This document shows positions 13,401 through 26,693 of a stretch of 64,000 nucleotides of DNA, piece by piece. The DNA is from Drosophila pseudoobscura (taxonomy: Eukaryota > Arthropoda > Insecta > Diptera > Drosophilidae), in contig NC_046679.1 of assembly GCF_009870125.1 (NCBI RefSeq), positions 28,582,001 through 28,646,000 on the forward strand. The letters run 5' to 3'. Positions within the stretch are counted from its first letter, which is position 1, and every line of letters begins with the position of its first letter. The position numbers were made by a program, and so were the translations under genes. The notes beneath the pieces were generated by a model, which worked only from the letters and a program-made list of their open reading frames with translations, ran no database searches and had not been told where the DNA came from.

Positions 13401-15752
13401 CCAAATTTGTACGGGTGTATGGGATGGGAGTCCACAGAACTTTAACCGCACTGCAAACTTTTGATAATGATTCGAATTTCCATCGTTGTGGGATGAGTAC
13501 CAGTCGAACAGACATTAATCATATTCGAAAGGAAGTGCTTTAAATCTCTAAATGAATATCCTGGTTCTTTTAATAGAAGAAAACTTGTCCAGGGTGCCCT
13601 GATTGCTCTCATCTTTCATCTGGTTGAATTCACTCAAATTTCCGTATCATTATCCTTCGAAATGTAAGATTTATTAGTTCAAAACAAACTCCAAAGAAAT
13701 GGTAATCACCAGTAAAAAACCCGATTCAATAGGTTGCTTTTCTTGAGTCTACTTCTTCTACAGTCCATCCTGGAAGAAATCGTAAGCTGTAGTCTATTAG
13801 CACTTCAAAAAATGCAATAAATCGCAGAAAGGCTTTTGAATTTTATTGCCTGGGCAGCAGGTAAGGCAGGTCACTGTTGGTCACGGTTGGCCACGGCAGA
13901 GAAAAACAATCGAAATGATTGCCAATTTATCAGGAAAGCGAATGGCCATGAACCATGAGGAGCACTCAACGGTTAGATGCCAGCAATCAAGTCCATTGAC
14001 CACACACGCATACAGGCAGAAGGCATATGAGATTTATGGTCAGCCATTGGCTAGTGGCCGTAGGACATTTCGGCTTTGAGACGTCTTTGTCATACGAGAA
14101 GTCTAATTAACAAATCTGTGGCGGTTGGCGTCGTCGGGACCTCTGCCTCTAAACAAGGCTCTAATTCGCTTGATGTTGTGTGTGTTCTGCTCTTTGAGCT
14201 GAACGCTCCATCGATTATGTGTTAAATTACGCATAAGGCAAACATCTGGCCCCAAATGGGGCCCGAACAATGAGCCATCTATTTGGCAGGGCCACAAAAA
14301 AGAAACAAGCATCGCTTGGAGGATTTCAACAAATTGAAATTTGGCGGGTGGTGGTCATAACATATATTTTAACGAATGGCTTTCGTTTAAAATGAATCGC
14401 GGAAATTCTCCTAATTTATTGAATGCAGGAAATTGTTATATTTACAAATGTATTTACGGGAAAACACAGCCCCCCCAATAATTAATTGGTCGATTATTCT
14501 GGTAATTCGTTTATTGAAAATAGCACTGTGCGACAGTCGTTTTGTATTTTGAGCGAAACAAAAATAAATTTGTTAGCCTGGATGCTTAGATCAAGTCCTC
14601 GTCCTTGGATTTTGCAAAACACTCACAAAATGTTTTCAAAAAATTAATTTCTAATGGTTTAAAAAACCTTTTACAGTATTTTTGATTCGTGTCAGTAGCG
14701 TAGATTTCCCTGAATATATATCAATCCAAAGTTGAAGTTTTCTACTATTTTTAATGTGTCTTAAACTTATACATTTTTTTTATTTTTAACCGTTAGTTCT
14801 TTAGTGGCATTAATTCTCAATAAAATTAGCTACAAATCTTTTAAATTGTTCAAATAAAATCAAAGGTACGATATATTTCGAAAATCAACTCCAAAATCAT
14901 TATAATGTGGAACTCTTGACATATTTTTTTGAATCATACAATTGAGAATTTAGTTTAATATTAATATTAACGGAATCATTAATTCTTAAATGTTTAAATT
15001 TGGGAATATTTTCTTGCTCTCTCTCCATACTCGTACATCTGTTCTTTTTGCATTAATAATCCGAAAATACATGTACTGCGAGTTTGCATCGTAAAATATT
15101 GAAATGGCTTTTATAATAAAAATCCGAAATTCATGTTCAATCTTTATATTATTTTTGTTTATTGCTTATTTTTATGTCTGTTTTCTGTTTGTTTCAGCGA
15201 GTGGGTGGGATTGCCTTCGAGCATATGTATGAGCATCGTTTATTTTTTACAACAATGCATTTGTCATGGTCTGGCCACATACATTGTTGTCCAGGAGGCA
15301 CCACCTCATGCTCCTCCTGTGGCTTGAATATGCATGAGAGTCCCAAACAAACCGAATTGTTGATTGACAAACAACAGGAGGAGCCCAGCAAAAACATCCC
15401 TCCCTTCCGGCCGCCCCCCACCTGACAAGAATAATTGCCTGTAATTTGTCAAAGCGGCCTCTAAATCTTTCCCACTCCCGAATCTCTTTTATCTTTTTGC
15501 ATCTTTCCCCATCAACTCTTACTCTGTTTTATCTGTTGTCGTGTCTTTTCTGGCGTTATGTCTGTTCTCATTCTGTTTAATCTGTTTCCTTTCTCTCTCT
15601 GTGCAGGTCACTCCTACAAGAGCATCAACGATGAGATTATCCTGGTTAGCATTATAATGGGAATCACCATACTGGTCCTTATCACCATCGCCCTGTGCTA
15701 CATTGCGTATGAGAAGTGCCAGAAGAAGCGGGAGTACTATATCAATGCCTAG
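4405..15752 (+). CDS. 68-residue single-pass membrane protein, 10.9-kb intron
   Basis: Coding exons are 4661-4721 and 15607-15752. The first ends in phase 1 at GTAAGT and the second starts after a CTCTCTCTGTGCAG acceptor, giving 68 residues. The leader exon appears to begin at 4405 after a strong acceptor, so more 5' UTR lies upstream. The first 20 residues are Gly/Tyr/Ser-rich ([10 protein letters not shown] start). Residues about 32-52 form one hydrophobic helix ([20 protein letters not shown]), followed by a basic tail with CQKKREYY. No signal peptide precedes the helix, so the protein is probably a signal-anchored or tail-region membrane protein; topology is undecided. The family was not recognised. 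Two INDY-type transporters are nested antisense in the intron. The clean phase match and the charged-hydrophobic-charged layout support a real gene rather than chance ORFs. The tail could serve as a regulatory micropeptide, but that is inference. Confidence 0.7.
4535..4591 (+). other. Upstream ORF in leader, 18 codons
   Basis: In the leader exon of the small membrane-protein gene, an ATG at 4535 opens an 18-codon frame that stops at 4589-4591. This is 69 bases before the main ATG at 4661. It is out of the main frame and could reduce initiation at the main start. Whether it is translated cannot be told from sequence. Confidence 0.4.
4722..6840 (+). other. Intron part between first exon and nested INDY gene
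   Basis: Intron sequence of the small membrane-protein gene. It contains (GT)n at about 6132-6148 and several short unsupported open frames. The last few hundred bases must also hold the 3' UTR of the nested minus-strand transporter that ends at 6841. No convincing exon or RNA gene was seen. Confidence 0.5.
6841..9068 (-). CDS. SLC13/INDY-type carboxylate transporter, gene A
   Basis: Ten exons (9061-9068, 8861-8999, 8686-8802, 8470-8618, 8290-8404, 8045-8226, 7654-7989, 7492-7586, 7346-7432, 6841-7292) join in frame to 559 residues, about the usual INDY length. The first coding exon is only eight bases. Family features visible: an N-terminal HWRGKATV motif before the first helix, [16 protein letters not shown], the first substrate motif region [44 protein letters not shown], and the second motif region [13 protein letters not shown]. 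There are about a dozen hydrophobic segments. Known family members (I'm Not Dead Yet) move citrate and other dicarboxylates across the plasma membrane of fat body and gut; this role is carried over by homology. It sits antisense in a host intron, 638 bases downstream of a tandem paralogue. D. melanogaster also has INDY-like paralogues (Indy-2 group), so exact orthology is left open. Confidence 0.9.
9069..9706 (-). other. Spacer between tandem INDY paralogues
   Basis: This 638-base gap must hold the 3' UTR of gene B and the promoter of gene A. No TATA box or other core-promoter word could be assigned with confidence, and no further exon was seen. Confidence 0.4.
9707..12124 (-). CDS. SLC13/INDY-type carboxylate transporter, gene B
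   Basis: Twelve exons (12108-12124, 11883-12021, 11705-11821, 11494-11642, 11271-11441, 11083-11208, 10691-11026, 10539-10633, 10399-10485, 10149-10342, 9955-10092, 9707-9880) join in frame to 580 residues. It carries the same landmarks as gene [93 protein letters not shown] and [11 protein letters not shown]. By homology it is a plasma-membrane di/tricarboxylate carrier. Exon lengths 139, 117, 149, 336, 95 and 87 equal those of gene A, showing a tandem duplication. Gene B keeps two late introns that gene A lacks, and its intron in the EEGE region is 56 bases away from the gene A position. The acceptor used for exon 10 is the more distal CAG, which restores GGGFALAE. Confidence 0.9.
12125..15606 (+). 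other. Intron part right of nested transporters
   Basis: Remaining intron of the small membrane-protein gene. It starts with the promoter side of INDY gene B and is otherwise AT-rich and without a supported exon. A cysteine-bearing open frame at 15133-15425 follows a TTTGTTTCAG acceptor-like site, but including it is not needed for the reading frame and it has no donor I could confirm. An alternative exon there is possible but unsupported. Confidence 0.4.
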
Positions 15753-18700
15753 AGAGGCTCTAGATGGGGCTGTTTCACGGCCTGGGGGCTCGGTGGATCC
15801 TTTCGTTTACTTTTCCTTTCAGTTGGTATTTACTCTTCTCCTACTGGTGGCATTGCAAGGCTAAATGTCAACACGGTCTGCAACAATGTTGATGTTGACG
15901 ATTTAGTTTGCCAACAAAAATAACCAAGAGTGTGGCGGTATCCTGCATACTGCATCCTGCATCCTGCCCCACTCGCGTAGATACAGACCCCCACACACAT
16001 ACACAGAGTCGTCACACAAATCGGAATGCAGCGGAATTTGTGCTGTTTAAACGTTTCTCTCCAGTCTTCCGTCTCTGCATTTTTTGTTGCCTTTGCAGTT
16101 TCTGAAGTGGCTGCTGGAACGGAAGAGGATGCCTGGGACATGGGGCATGGCTCTATTATGTTGCCACAGTGTGCACAGTGGGATTGAATAATGTAACAGA
16201 TTTTTCCAAGCAATTGCCATGGCAGCAATCATTAGCCGCCAGAAAACATTTTAAGTTTATTTTTATTAAAAAGAAATCTTTCATATTTTCAACAGTTTAA
16301 ATTTTAAAACTTCAATTTAACGATCAACAGTTGGTACAACAAATAAATGCCTGCCACGAGAATGAAATGTGAGGAAAATTGTATCCATTAATCGAAAAAG
16401 CTGGCCCACAATTGTGGGATTTCCGCGCTTTTTTCATACGTACATCTCAATAAATTTCCATTTGTATGCCACACCAAAGGCAATTCAATTTAAAATGCAA
16501 TCCGACTGGATGCCACCATGCCATGCAACAACCTTTTGTTTGTCGCAAAAAAAAACCAACCATAACCCTCATGCCACAGAATGGAGGGTAAAGAAAGAAA
16601 GAAATACGACTAAAGGGCGAATCTTTTTCAAGTGTTCCGTTCCTGGGTTCGAACCGATATTGTTGCTAACACCCAGAGTCATATCCACATGCGGGTCTGT
16701 ACCTATACATACGTACATATGTATATATGTATGCCAATTTCGGATATTGACAGCGTGGGAGCATTTAACCAACCGACGGACGGACAGACAGACAGACAGA
16801 CATATAGACAGAGAAACTGAGTGACTTTTCTTATATTCTTTTTTGGCGGAGATGGCCATCTTTTGTGTCCTCTTTTTTGGGGTAGCGTAGCTCGAGGCTG
16901 TAATAATAAAAACGGCAGCGGAGAAAACTGGGTGCAGTGCACACGAACAAAGCGTAAAGAAACAATAAAAGGAATCGCATAACAATTCTAGGGGAAGCAC
17001 ACAGCGATTCCGACCCCGTGTCCCGGAGATAAAGGCCCAAAAGAGTTCTCCCGCCCATTAAATTAGAGCAAAATGGAACGTTTAAAGAAACCTGGTTCTC
17101 AGCCACAATAACGACAAGTCCTGGGCATAAATTTAAGCTCTTGACAAACCCGAAAATGTCTATCGTCCATACACGTAGTGCCATATGTATTGGGGCATCA
17201 CAAACCCAAAGCAAACACATTCTGCACTTTGTGATGAGGAGAGTCTTAATGTTAATCAGCTTAGGCAACCAACCGCCATCATCGGATGTGAGTAACATTT
17301 CGGTGTGTTTTCTTTTTGGGGACATCAAGAAGGCCTAAAGAGCAAACAAGGACACTTGTGGGGGCGTGAGCGTTTTATCCTACCGACCTGGAAATGCTTT
17401 TAAAAATTAAACAACTGATAAATGACAAAGTTCGTTGGACCAGAAATTATCGTTTGACAAATTGGCAGGCCATGATGAGAGCTCATCAATTGCCTGGCAA
17501 CCAGGCTCCTCTCGGCTCTGATGATGCACAGCAGTCCCATCAAGCAGTCTAGCAGCCTTCTGGCTGCCATGGCCAGGGAGACAGGGTGTACTTTATATGA
17601 CAAAGCCAGACGAATTACTTATGAGTAAGCGGTTCTATTGAAATGGAAAATTAGCTCCAAGTTCCTATTTTTATGTTGAAGAATGTACTCCAAATTGAGT
17701 TGAATTTAAGACACAGAAGATTACGTTACGGAAATGACTAGGATTTGGGTTTATTAGAGGCCATGTTTGAGGTTAAAAGAGCATCAGGATATGTTTTCGA
17801 CCTTGGGGCTCATCTTGATTTCATCCCAAAGAATTTACTCATCTTTGAGCATATTTTCTGTGGCTTAACGCTTTTGTCGATTGGCCACAAAAAAAACCAC
17901 ATTGACCGACCACAAAAGACAAAAACATCAAAGAATGGTTGGCAATGGAAAAACTTTACTAATTACCCGTTAACCATGAAAAATTCCCACATAAAAATCC
18001 AGACACGCTCCGAGTGCAACAATAAATTTGATGACGGACATAATAAACGGTGCAACGTCAGTGGCAAAAGATTGGGACAGAACACGCGTAAGCACAAATT
18101 TTTAGCACTTGTCTGACTCGCAGGAAAGGTTTCGTTTTCTTCGCCACTCAAAACGCATCCTTCTTATCCTTTTGAAGGAAATTTACAGAAGCTGCTTGCC
18201 AAATGAATGACTCGTAACTTTTGAGAGACTCCCTGGCTGCGACTCAGACACTCTGACTCTGACACGCACACACACAAACACACACACACAACACACGTAG
18301 TAAACTTTACGTCCATTTTTTTATAGTTTTTGTTCTTGGTGTGGCTGTCACACTAATTGCCACATGACTTGGCCAAAAACAGAAAAAGGGGGGGAAAGGG
18401 AACGAAAATTAATGAAATTACTTTATTGTAGCTGAAAGTTTTTGTACATGCATTTAATCAATTGCACTTCAAAGCATAGCGTATAGATATCTATATAACC
18501 AGGATAGATTTGACCACTTATACCTAATAGATTGATTGATTACCTATTCAATTATTAAATAGCTAATTAATTCACTCTTTTTTGGCATGAAAAGAGGGAC
18601 CAAACGTACAACAAAGAATCCAATGCGATGTGTACTTTATTTTGAAAATAAAACAGTGAGATCTACGATATAAATGTTGAGATTAGCGGCAAAAAAACGA

Positions 18701-19010
18701 TTGTTAATACTATATACTAACTATGATATACTTCATGTACAACATTATAAAATAAAGAACAAATGTTTATGCATGTTATTAAACCCAATATTGAGTTTTA
18801 TTTAACTTTCAAATTGCGCGCCAATCGTTTAAGTGCTGTAAATCGATTCTTTGAATCGACTGGAAAGTCACAAAAGTGTGACTGCAACTTAAACCCCTTT
18901 ACGCGCCCCTTCGGCTTGGCTTCAGTTCCAGCTTTTTTGCTCTGTTAAACTCCCTTTAAACTCCTTTTTAAATTGAGGGGGCTAATTTGGTAAAGCTCAT
19001 TTTCTCTAAC
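15753..19010. other. 3' UTR and intergenic stretch
   Basis: The first part should be the 3' UTR of the small membrane-protein gene. The rest separates it from the NYN ribonuclease gene. It contains a CAGA microsatellite at about 16785-16815 and (CA)n near 18263-18297. A tRNA-like GGTTCGAACC lies near 16650 but has no tRNA body around it. No gene was seen. Confidence 0.45.
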
Positions 19011-19097
19011 CGTATATTTTGAAAATGAGACGGTATATTTCGGTATTTTTCGGATGGTCGGACGGTATATTTTATCGTTAAATCCGCGGTCACACTG
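19011..19097 (+). promoter_or_regulatory. Core-promoter word cluster (Ohler-6-like x4, Ohler-1)
   Basis: Four copies of (C)GGTATWTTT-type words occur at about 19011-19020, 19031-19040, 19041-19050 and 19063-19072. They are followed by GGTCACACTG at 19088-19097. These match the Drosophila housekeeping core-promoter motifs 6 and 1 of Ohler; motif 1 is bound by M1BP. The cluster ends 120 bases before the ATG of the NYN ribonuclease gene at 19217, so transcription probably starts close to 19090-19110. Confidence 0.7.
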
Positions 19098-19216
19098 CTG
19101 TAAATAAATGTAAATAGACGGAACTTGTTGCAAAAATAGCTAAAAAACACGTTAAATTGGGGCTTTCAGACTTGTGAGGGAAGGAGTTACAGGGGATCCA
19201 TTAGCTGATCAACTAA

Positions 19217-20827
19217 ATGCGCATCAAAATGAATTGTGAAGTGCAGGAACAGCAAAAACCTGAGCCACAGCAGCAGCAGCAGCAACAACAATCGTCGCTG
19301 CTTCAGCCCCTGTCTTCACCGCAGCCACAACAGCAGCAACAAGAAAGTAGCGACGATGACGACTTGAGTACCACAGAGCGACAGAATTTGGAGTTTGCCA
19401 AGAAGTTGGGGTACAGTGATCAGTCGATACACTCGGCTCTAACTCGCCTGGGATCAGAGGCTAAACAGAATGAGTTGCTGGCTGAGCTTATCAAACTGAC
19501 GGCGGACGCCCCCCGACCTGCCACAAACAGCAATAGTCTAACGAACAGCAACCACCACATAACCAGTTCAACTGCCCTATCCACTGGCGGCGTGGGATCG
19601 CTGCGACACATTGTGATCGATGGCAGCAATGTGGCCCTATCGCATGGCAACAACCTAATCTTCTCCTGCCGCGGCATACGCATCTGTGTGGACTGGTTCC
19701 GGCAGCGAGGCCATCGCGACATCACCGCCTTTGTGCCCAATTGGCGCAAGGAAATGTCCAACAACAATATCAGCGATCAGGAGCTGCTCTATGAACTGGA
19801 GCATGAGCGGGTATTGGTGTTCACACCATCCAGGCATCTGGATGGGAAGCGCGTCTCCTGCTACGACGATCGGTTCATCCTCAAGCTGGCGGTGGAGACA
19901 GACGGCATTGTGGTGTCCAACGATAACTATAGAGACTTAATTTTGGAGAGCAATGAGTACAGAAAAGTGGTACAGGAACGCTTACTCATGTATTCGTTTG
20001 TGAATGACATATTCATGCCGCCCGACGATCCCCTAGGGCGTTCTGGTCCCACCCTGGATCAGTTTCTGTACTCGCAGACGCAGCAGAAAATGGCCGATGC
20101 CCAGCAGCTGTGTCCCTACGGCAAGAAATGCACCTACGGCCAGAAATGCAAGTTCCGGCATCAGCAACCGTGTCCATTGCTGCAACGACTGCCACTCCAG
20201 GCCTCGCACAGTGCGCCGCTGCACACCAACGGAGGCCAGCCCCTGACAAGTGGCCATATCGGGAACAATATCAAAATCAATTCCCTGATCAACCGAGAGC
20301 CCCTGGGCCGGACCAAGTCAAACACAATTGAGAAAGTGTCACAGCAGCAGCAGCTGTGCCAGGCCTTTACCAGCCAACTGGAGGTCTCCGAGACGGCCAC
20401 AGACAATCAACCGAATCGCCACAAGAAGCTGCAACGCCAACAACCGCCGCCCGCCTATCGCCTCCTAGTGCCCACCTACAGTGCTCCCCTGCAGCAGCAG
20501 CAGTCGCTACAGCAACAGCAGAGCTCCAACTTCCATCATCATCAGTATCTGACGCGCACTCCGTCCGCTCCAGTGACGGACCAAGGACTAGCCCTTCCAC
20601 TGCCCGCACACAATTTCTCGCACCTGTCCGCCTCTGATTCGCGCATCAACGAGGAGCTGCACGCTGCCACGCAAATGCCGCGCGAAGAGCAGCGTCGTCT
20701 GCTGCGCTATCACCTGAGCAACCTCTTTCCGCCGCATCAGGTGCACGCCGTGCTGCAGCTCTATCCCGATGAAACCGATGCCAAGACCATCTGCGCAGCT
20801 ATAATTAATTTATTTCCGCATAATTAG
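19217..20827 (+). CDS. Regnase/ZC3H12-type NYN ribonuclease with CCCH finger
   Basis: Single coding exon, 536 residues. In order: Gln-rich N-terminus; a UBA-like segment (about 58-95, LEFAKKLGYSDQSIHSAL); a PIN/NYN nuclease domain (about 130-285) with the acidic residues expected for metal binding, HIVIDGSNVALSHG (Asp135), CYDDRF and VVSNDNYRDL; a CCCH zinc finger CPYGKKCTYGQKCKFRH (Cys299 to His315, spacing C-x5-C-x5-C-x3-H); Gln-rich linkers; and a conserved C-terminal helical segment (about 490-533). The family (MCPIP1/Regnase-1) cleaves stem-loop mRNAs and controls immune transcripts in mammals. All visible catalytic acids are present, so it is probably active. A second ATG at 19229 has a better fly context (CAAA), so the start may be four codons later. 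It resembles the D. melanogaster gene I recall as CG10889. It converges tightly on the next gene: the stop codons lie 86 bases apart. Confidence 0.92.
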   Translation: MRIKMNCEVQEQQKPEPQQQQQQQQSSLLQPLSSPQPQQQQQESSDDDDLSTTERQNLEFAKKLGYSDQSIHSALTRLGSEAKQNELLAELIKLTADAPRPATNSNSLTNSNHHITSSTALSTGGVGSLRHIVIDGSNVALSHGNNLIFSCRGIRICVDWFRQRGHRDITAFVPNWRKEMSNNNISDQELLYELEHERVLVFTPSRHLDGKRVSCYDDRFILKLAVETDGIVVSNDNYRDLILESNEYRKVVQERLLMYSFVNDIFMPPDDPLGRSGPTLDQFLYSQTQQKMADAQQLCPYGKKCTYGQKCKFRHQQPCPLLQRLPLQASHSAPLHTNGGQPLTSGHIGNNIKINSLINREPLGRTKSNTIEKVSQQQQLCQAFTSQLEVSETATDNQPNRHKKLQRQQPPPAYRLLVPTYSAPLQQQQSLQQQQSSNFHHHQYLTRTPSAPVTDQGLALPLPAHNFSHLSASDSRINEELHAATQMPREEQRRLLRYHLSNLFPPHQVHAVLQLYPDETDAKTICAAIINLFPHN

Positions 20828-20913
20828 GCTAAACTTAAGATTCTTAATATAATTAGATTTGTAATTACAGTTTTATATGTTTAATCTTGCAAGTTTTGAT
20901 TAGATGCCGATAT

Positions 20914-22682
<1,769 letters not shown>

Positions 22683-23293
22683 TTTGTCGAATTATTTCAA
22701 AATCAATACACAAGTTAAAAAAATACGACGCCAAGAAAAGATTGCAACCAGTGTAACCGCGGACGTATATCGATAAGAAATCGAACTTTGCCCACTAAAC
22801 CCCCCTATATTAAAACATTTAATCCATTTTAGGTAAATGGCGGAAAATATTACTAATTGTAAATTCATATTGCAGATTCATGCTATCTTTCCTCTAAACT
22901 TAAAGAAAGAACGATATCTTTCACCTGAACTGTGCTAAAATGATTCAATTTTCATTATATTCGGTGGAAAATTAAAATACCCTCTTGGTCTACAATGGGT
23001 TAATCGGGCTCCGTCAAGGATTGGAAACCATATTCATCCATTGGAATAAATGATTAATTTAAAAAAACCTGTAGTACCGAGGTTTCTATACCTTTTGTTC
23101 TTAAATATAGCTTTAAACATTAAATTTAATAGATTGATTAAATTGCTTACGCTCCAATGCGAATGATGGCGGCGGGGAATGTGAATGGCAGTGAAGTGCA
23201 GCTGTGAATGGCCAAAGATGCTTTAACTTCAGCTGTTGAAATTTTGACAACTACAAAAACTCTTTGATTCGGTTATGCTCTGTTCCCAAAAAA
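22683..23293. promoter_or_regulatory. Divergent intergenic region with DRE and Ohler-1-like word
   Basis: 611 bases separate the start codons of two divergent ZAD genes. Close to the minus-strand gene are a perfect DRE (TATCGATA, 22768-22775) and CAGTGTAACC at 22749-22758. The latter is one mismatch from the reverse complement of the Ohler-1 motif. Both are typical of fly housekeeping promoters and lie about 65-95 bases upstream of that gene's ATG. No comparable word was found near the plus-strand gene. Confidence 0.6.
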
Positions 23294-24922
<1,629 letters not shown>

Positions 24923-25304
24923 TCATAGTTTTACAGCGACCAAATATGCCTTTGTCGTTGGAGTATGAAAAATGCCTGCGTTTTTAAATTACTTTACATA
25001 TAGTTTTATTAAATTAATTTTAGTGTGCAACTGATGTGCAGTTTTTTTGTAGTAACATAAAGATTTAACCAGGCCTGTAACTTGTATTTCCTTAGTTGAT
25101 AGTACTTAGGAGTCAACTAGTATAATTTTACTATCCGAAAAGTGCAAAAGGAAGGAATTGTGTAATTCATCTTCTGTATAAAACAAGTGTAAATATTCTT
25201 AGATGTGTAGGTACTATATCTTGCTCACCTATCAAATAATCTACCAAGTTTGTATCTTTTTGTTGTACTATAAAGCTGCCCTGAACTACGCACACGATGT
25301 CTAT
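24923..25304. other. Convergent 3' spacer between ZAD genes 2 and 3
   Basis: This 382-base AT-rich gap lies between two convergent stop codons and should consist mostly of the two 3' UTRs. No other feature was seen. Confidence 0.5.
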
Positions 25305-26478
25305 TTACTCCTCCTCCACTGCAATCACTGTGATGGTGTCTTCCGTGTCCTTCATTCTGTGCGACTTTTCGTGAGCATTCTTGTGGTGCATTTGGGAGAA
25401 CGACTGCTTGCAGTGCTGGCATTTATAGGGCCGCTCGCCCGTGTGCGTTTTGAGGTGCCCCCTGAGCACATTGGAGTACGCGAATACTTTGCCACAAAAT
25501 TTGCACTTGTATGGCTTTTCATTAGTGTGAATCCTGTAAGACAGACAGACGGGCACTCGGGTTAATATTAAGATTGTAATAAACTTTAGTTACCGCTCGT
25601 GCTTAATCCGTGTGGAGGGATCGGCAAATCTGGAATCACAAAAGAAACATTTATAAGGTCGTTGGCCCGTGTGCGTGTTCATGTGACGCTTTAGCGACGT
25701 TGTCTGATGGAAGCCTTTCTGGCAGATCCTGTAGGAAATCATGTCATTAGAGATTCATCTCCAAGGATTATCAAGGATGGGCTTACTCGCACTCGTGGCG
25801 CTTGAAATCGTTGTGGGCCAGCAAGTGAACCGTCAGCTTGGACTTCTCCAGGTAGACATTTGGGCAAACATGGCAGGCAAATCGTGGAGCTTTGCTGGGC
25901 TTTAATTCGGTTGCTGGAATTGAGTCGGGACTGAGGGCCAGCGTAGATGTTGACTGAGGTTTCTGTTTTACTGAAGCAACAGCACAAGGCGGTTTTTGTT
26001 CCACTGGAGCAGGTGAAGCTCGTTTAATGCTAATTTCTTCACTAAAATGACTTTCGGTGGTGCTTTCAGGTGATCCCTGGGACACCACATACGAGTCTAG
26101 ATACTCGTGCACCATCTCCATGTCGCTATCAATGGAGATGTCATCCTCATTGGCCACATTTCTTTTAGCTTCCAGCAGCTCCAAATCGCTTTCGTACTTC
26201 TTCAGCTTTTCGTCGGACTCCTGGCAGAGGGAGCGCAGCTGGCGAGCCGATCGGATCAGTAATTCGCAGCTAATGCATATTTTTCTTGGCCCATTGGGCC
26301 TTACACTCAACTAAAACGAATATGTTAGAGCAATTTCACACACCTAATTGAGTTCTTTGCTTACCTGAATCCCCGTGCAGCATTTGATTAGGTCGTCAAA
26401 GTCTTCGCCTGTGGCAATGAGCGAATCATCCTCGGGGTTCACAATGCAAATGCGGCAAAGCGACTGTAATCTATCCAT
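25305..26478 (-). CDS. ZAD-C2H2 zinc-finger protein 3
   Basis: Four exons (26365-26478, 25787-26310, 25594-25728, 25305-25533) join in frame to 333 residues. The ZAD domain (LCRIC, KICISC pairs) is followed by a shorter linker and five fingers (FACHVC, HECEIC, YKCFFC, YKCKFC, YKCQHC). The tail ends in an acidic EEE. Compared with its three neighbours it lacks the intron between fingers four and five; the other introns are at the same places and phases. Probable nuclear DNA-binding protein of unknown target. By length it could be the CG4854-like member, unverified. Confidence 0.88.
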
Positions 26479-26693
26479 TATCCTTATATATATCCCTAAA
26501 TTATCCTGATAACAGTACAAAAATATTAACTCCCGGCGATCATAACAATTATAGTGGAGGCGAATGGCACAAGTAGTTGCTACGTTTCGTGGCGAATGGG
26601 TAAACAAAGCAGAAGCAGCATTTATTTTGGTTTTGTTTTGGCGGAGCGGATTTTTTAGTGGTTATATTACTTTTTTGAGATAATCATTAGAAC
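26479..26693. promoter_or_regulatory. Short bidirectional promoter region
   Basis: Only 215 bases separate the start codons of two divergent ZAD genes, so both promoters must lie here or overlap. The sequence shows no DRE, TATA box or Ohler-1 word that could be assigned with confidence. The inference of a shared promoter rests on geometry alone. Confidence 0.55.

Noticed and set aside
15133-15425. Possible extra exon in the small membrane-protein gene after TTTGTTTCAG
   Set aside because: The two coding exons already join in phase, no good donor closes this frame, and the peptide has no family character.
16640-16665. tRNA-like B box GGTTCGAACC
   Set aside because: No A box, acceptor stem or anticodon arm could be found at the right distance on either strand.
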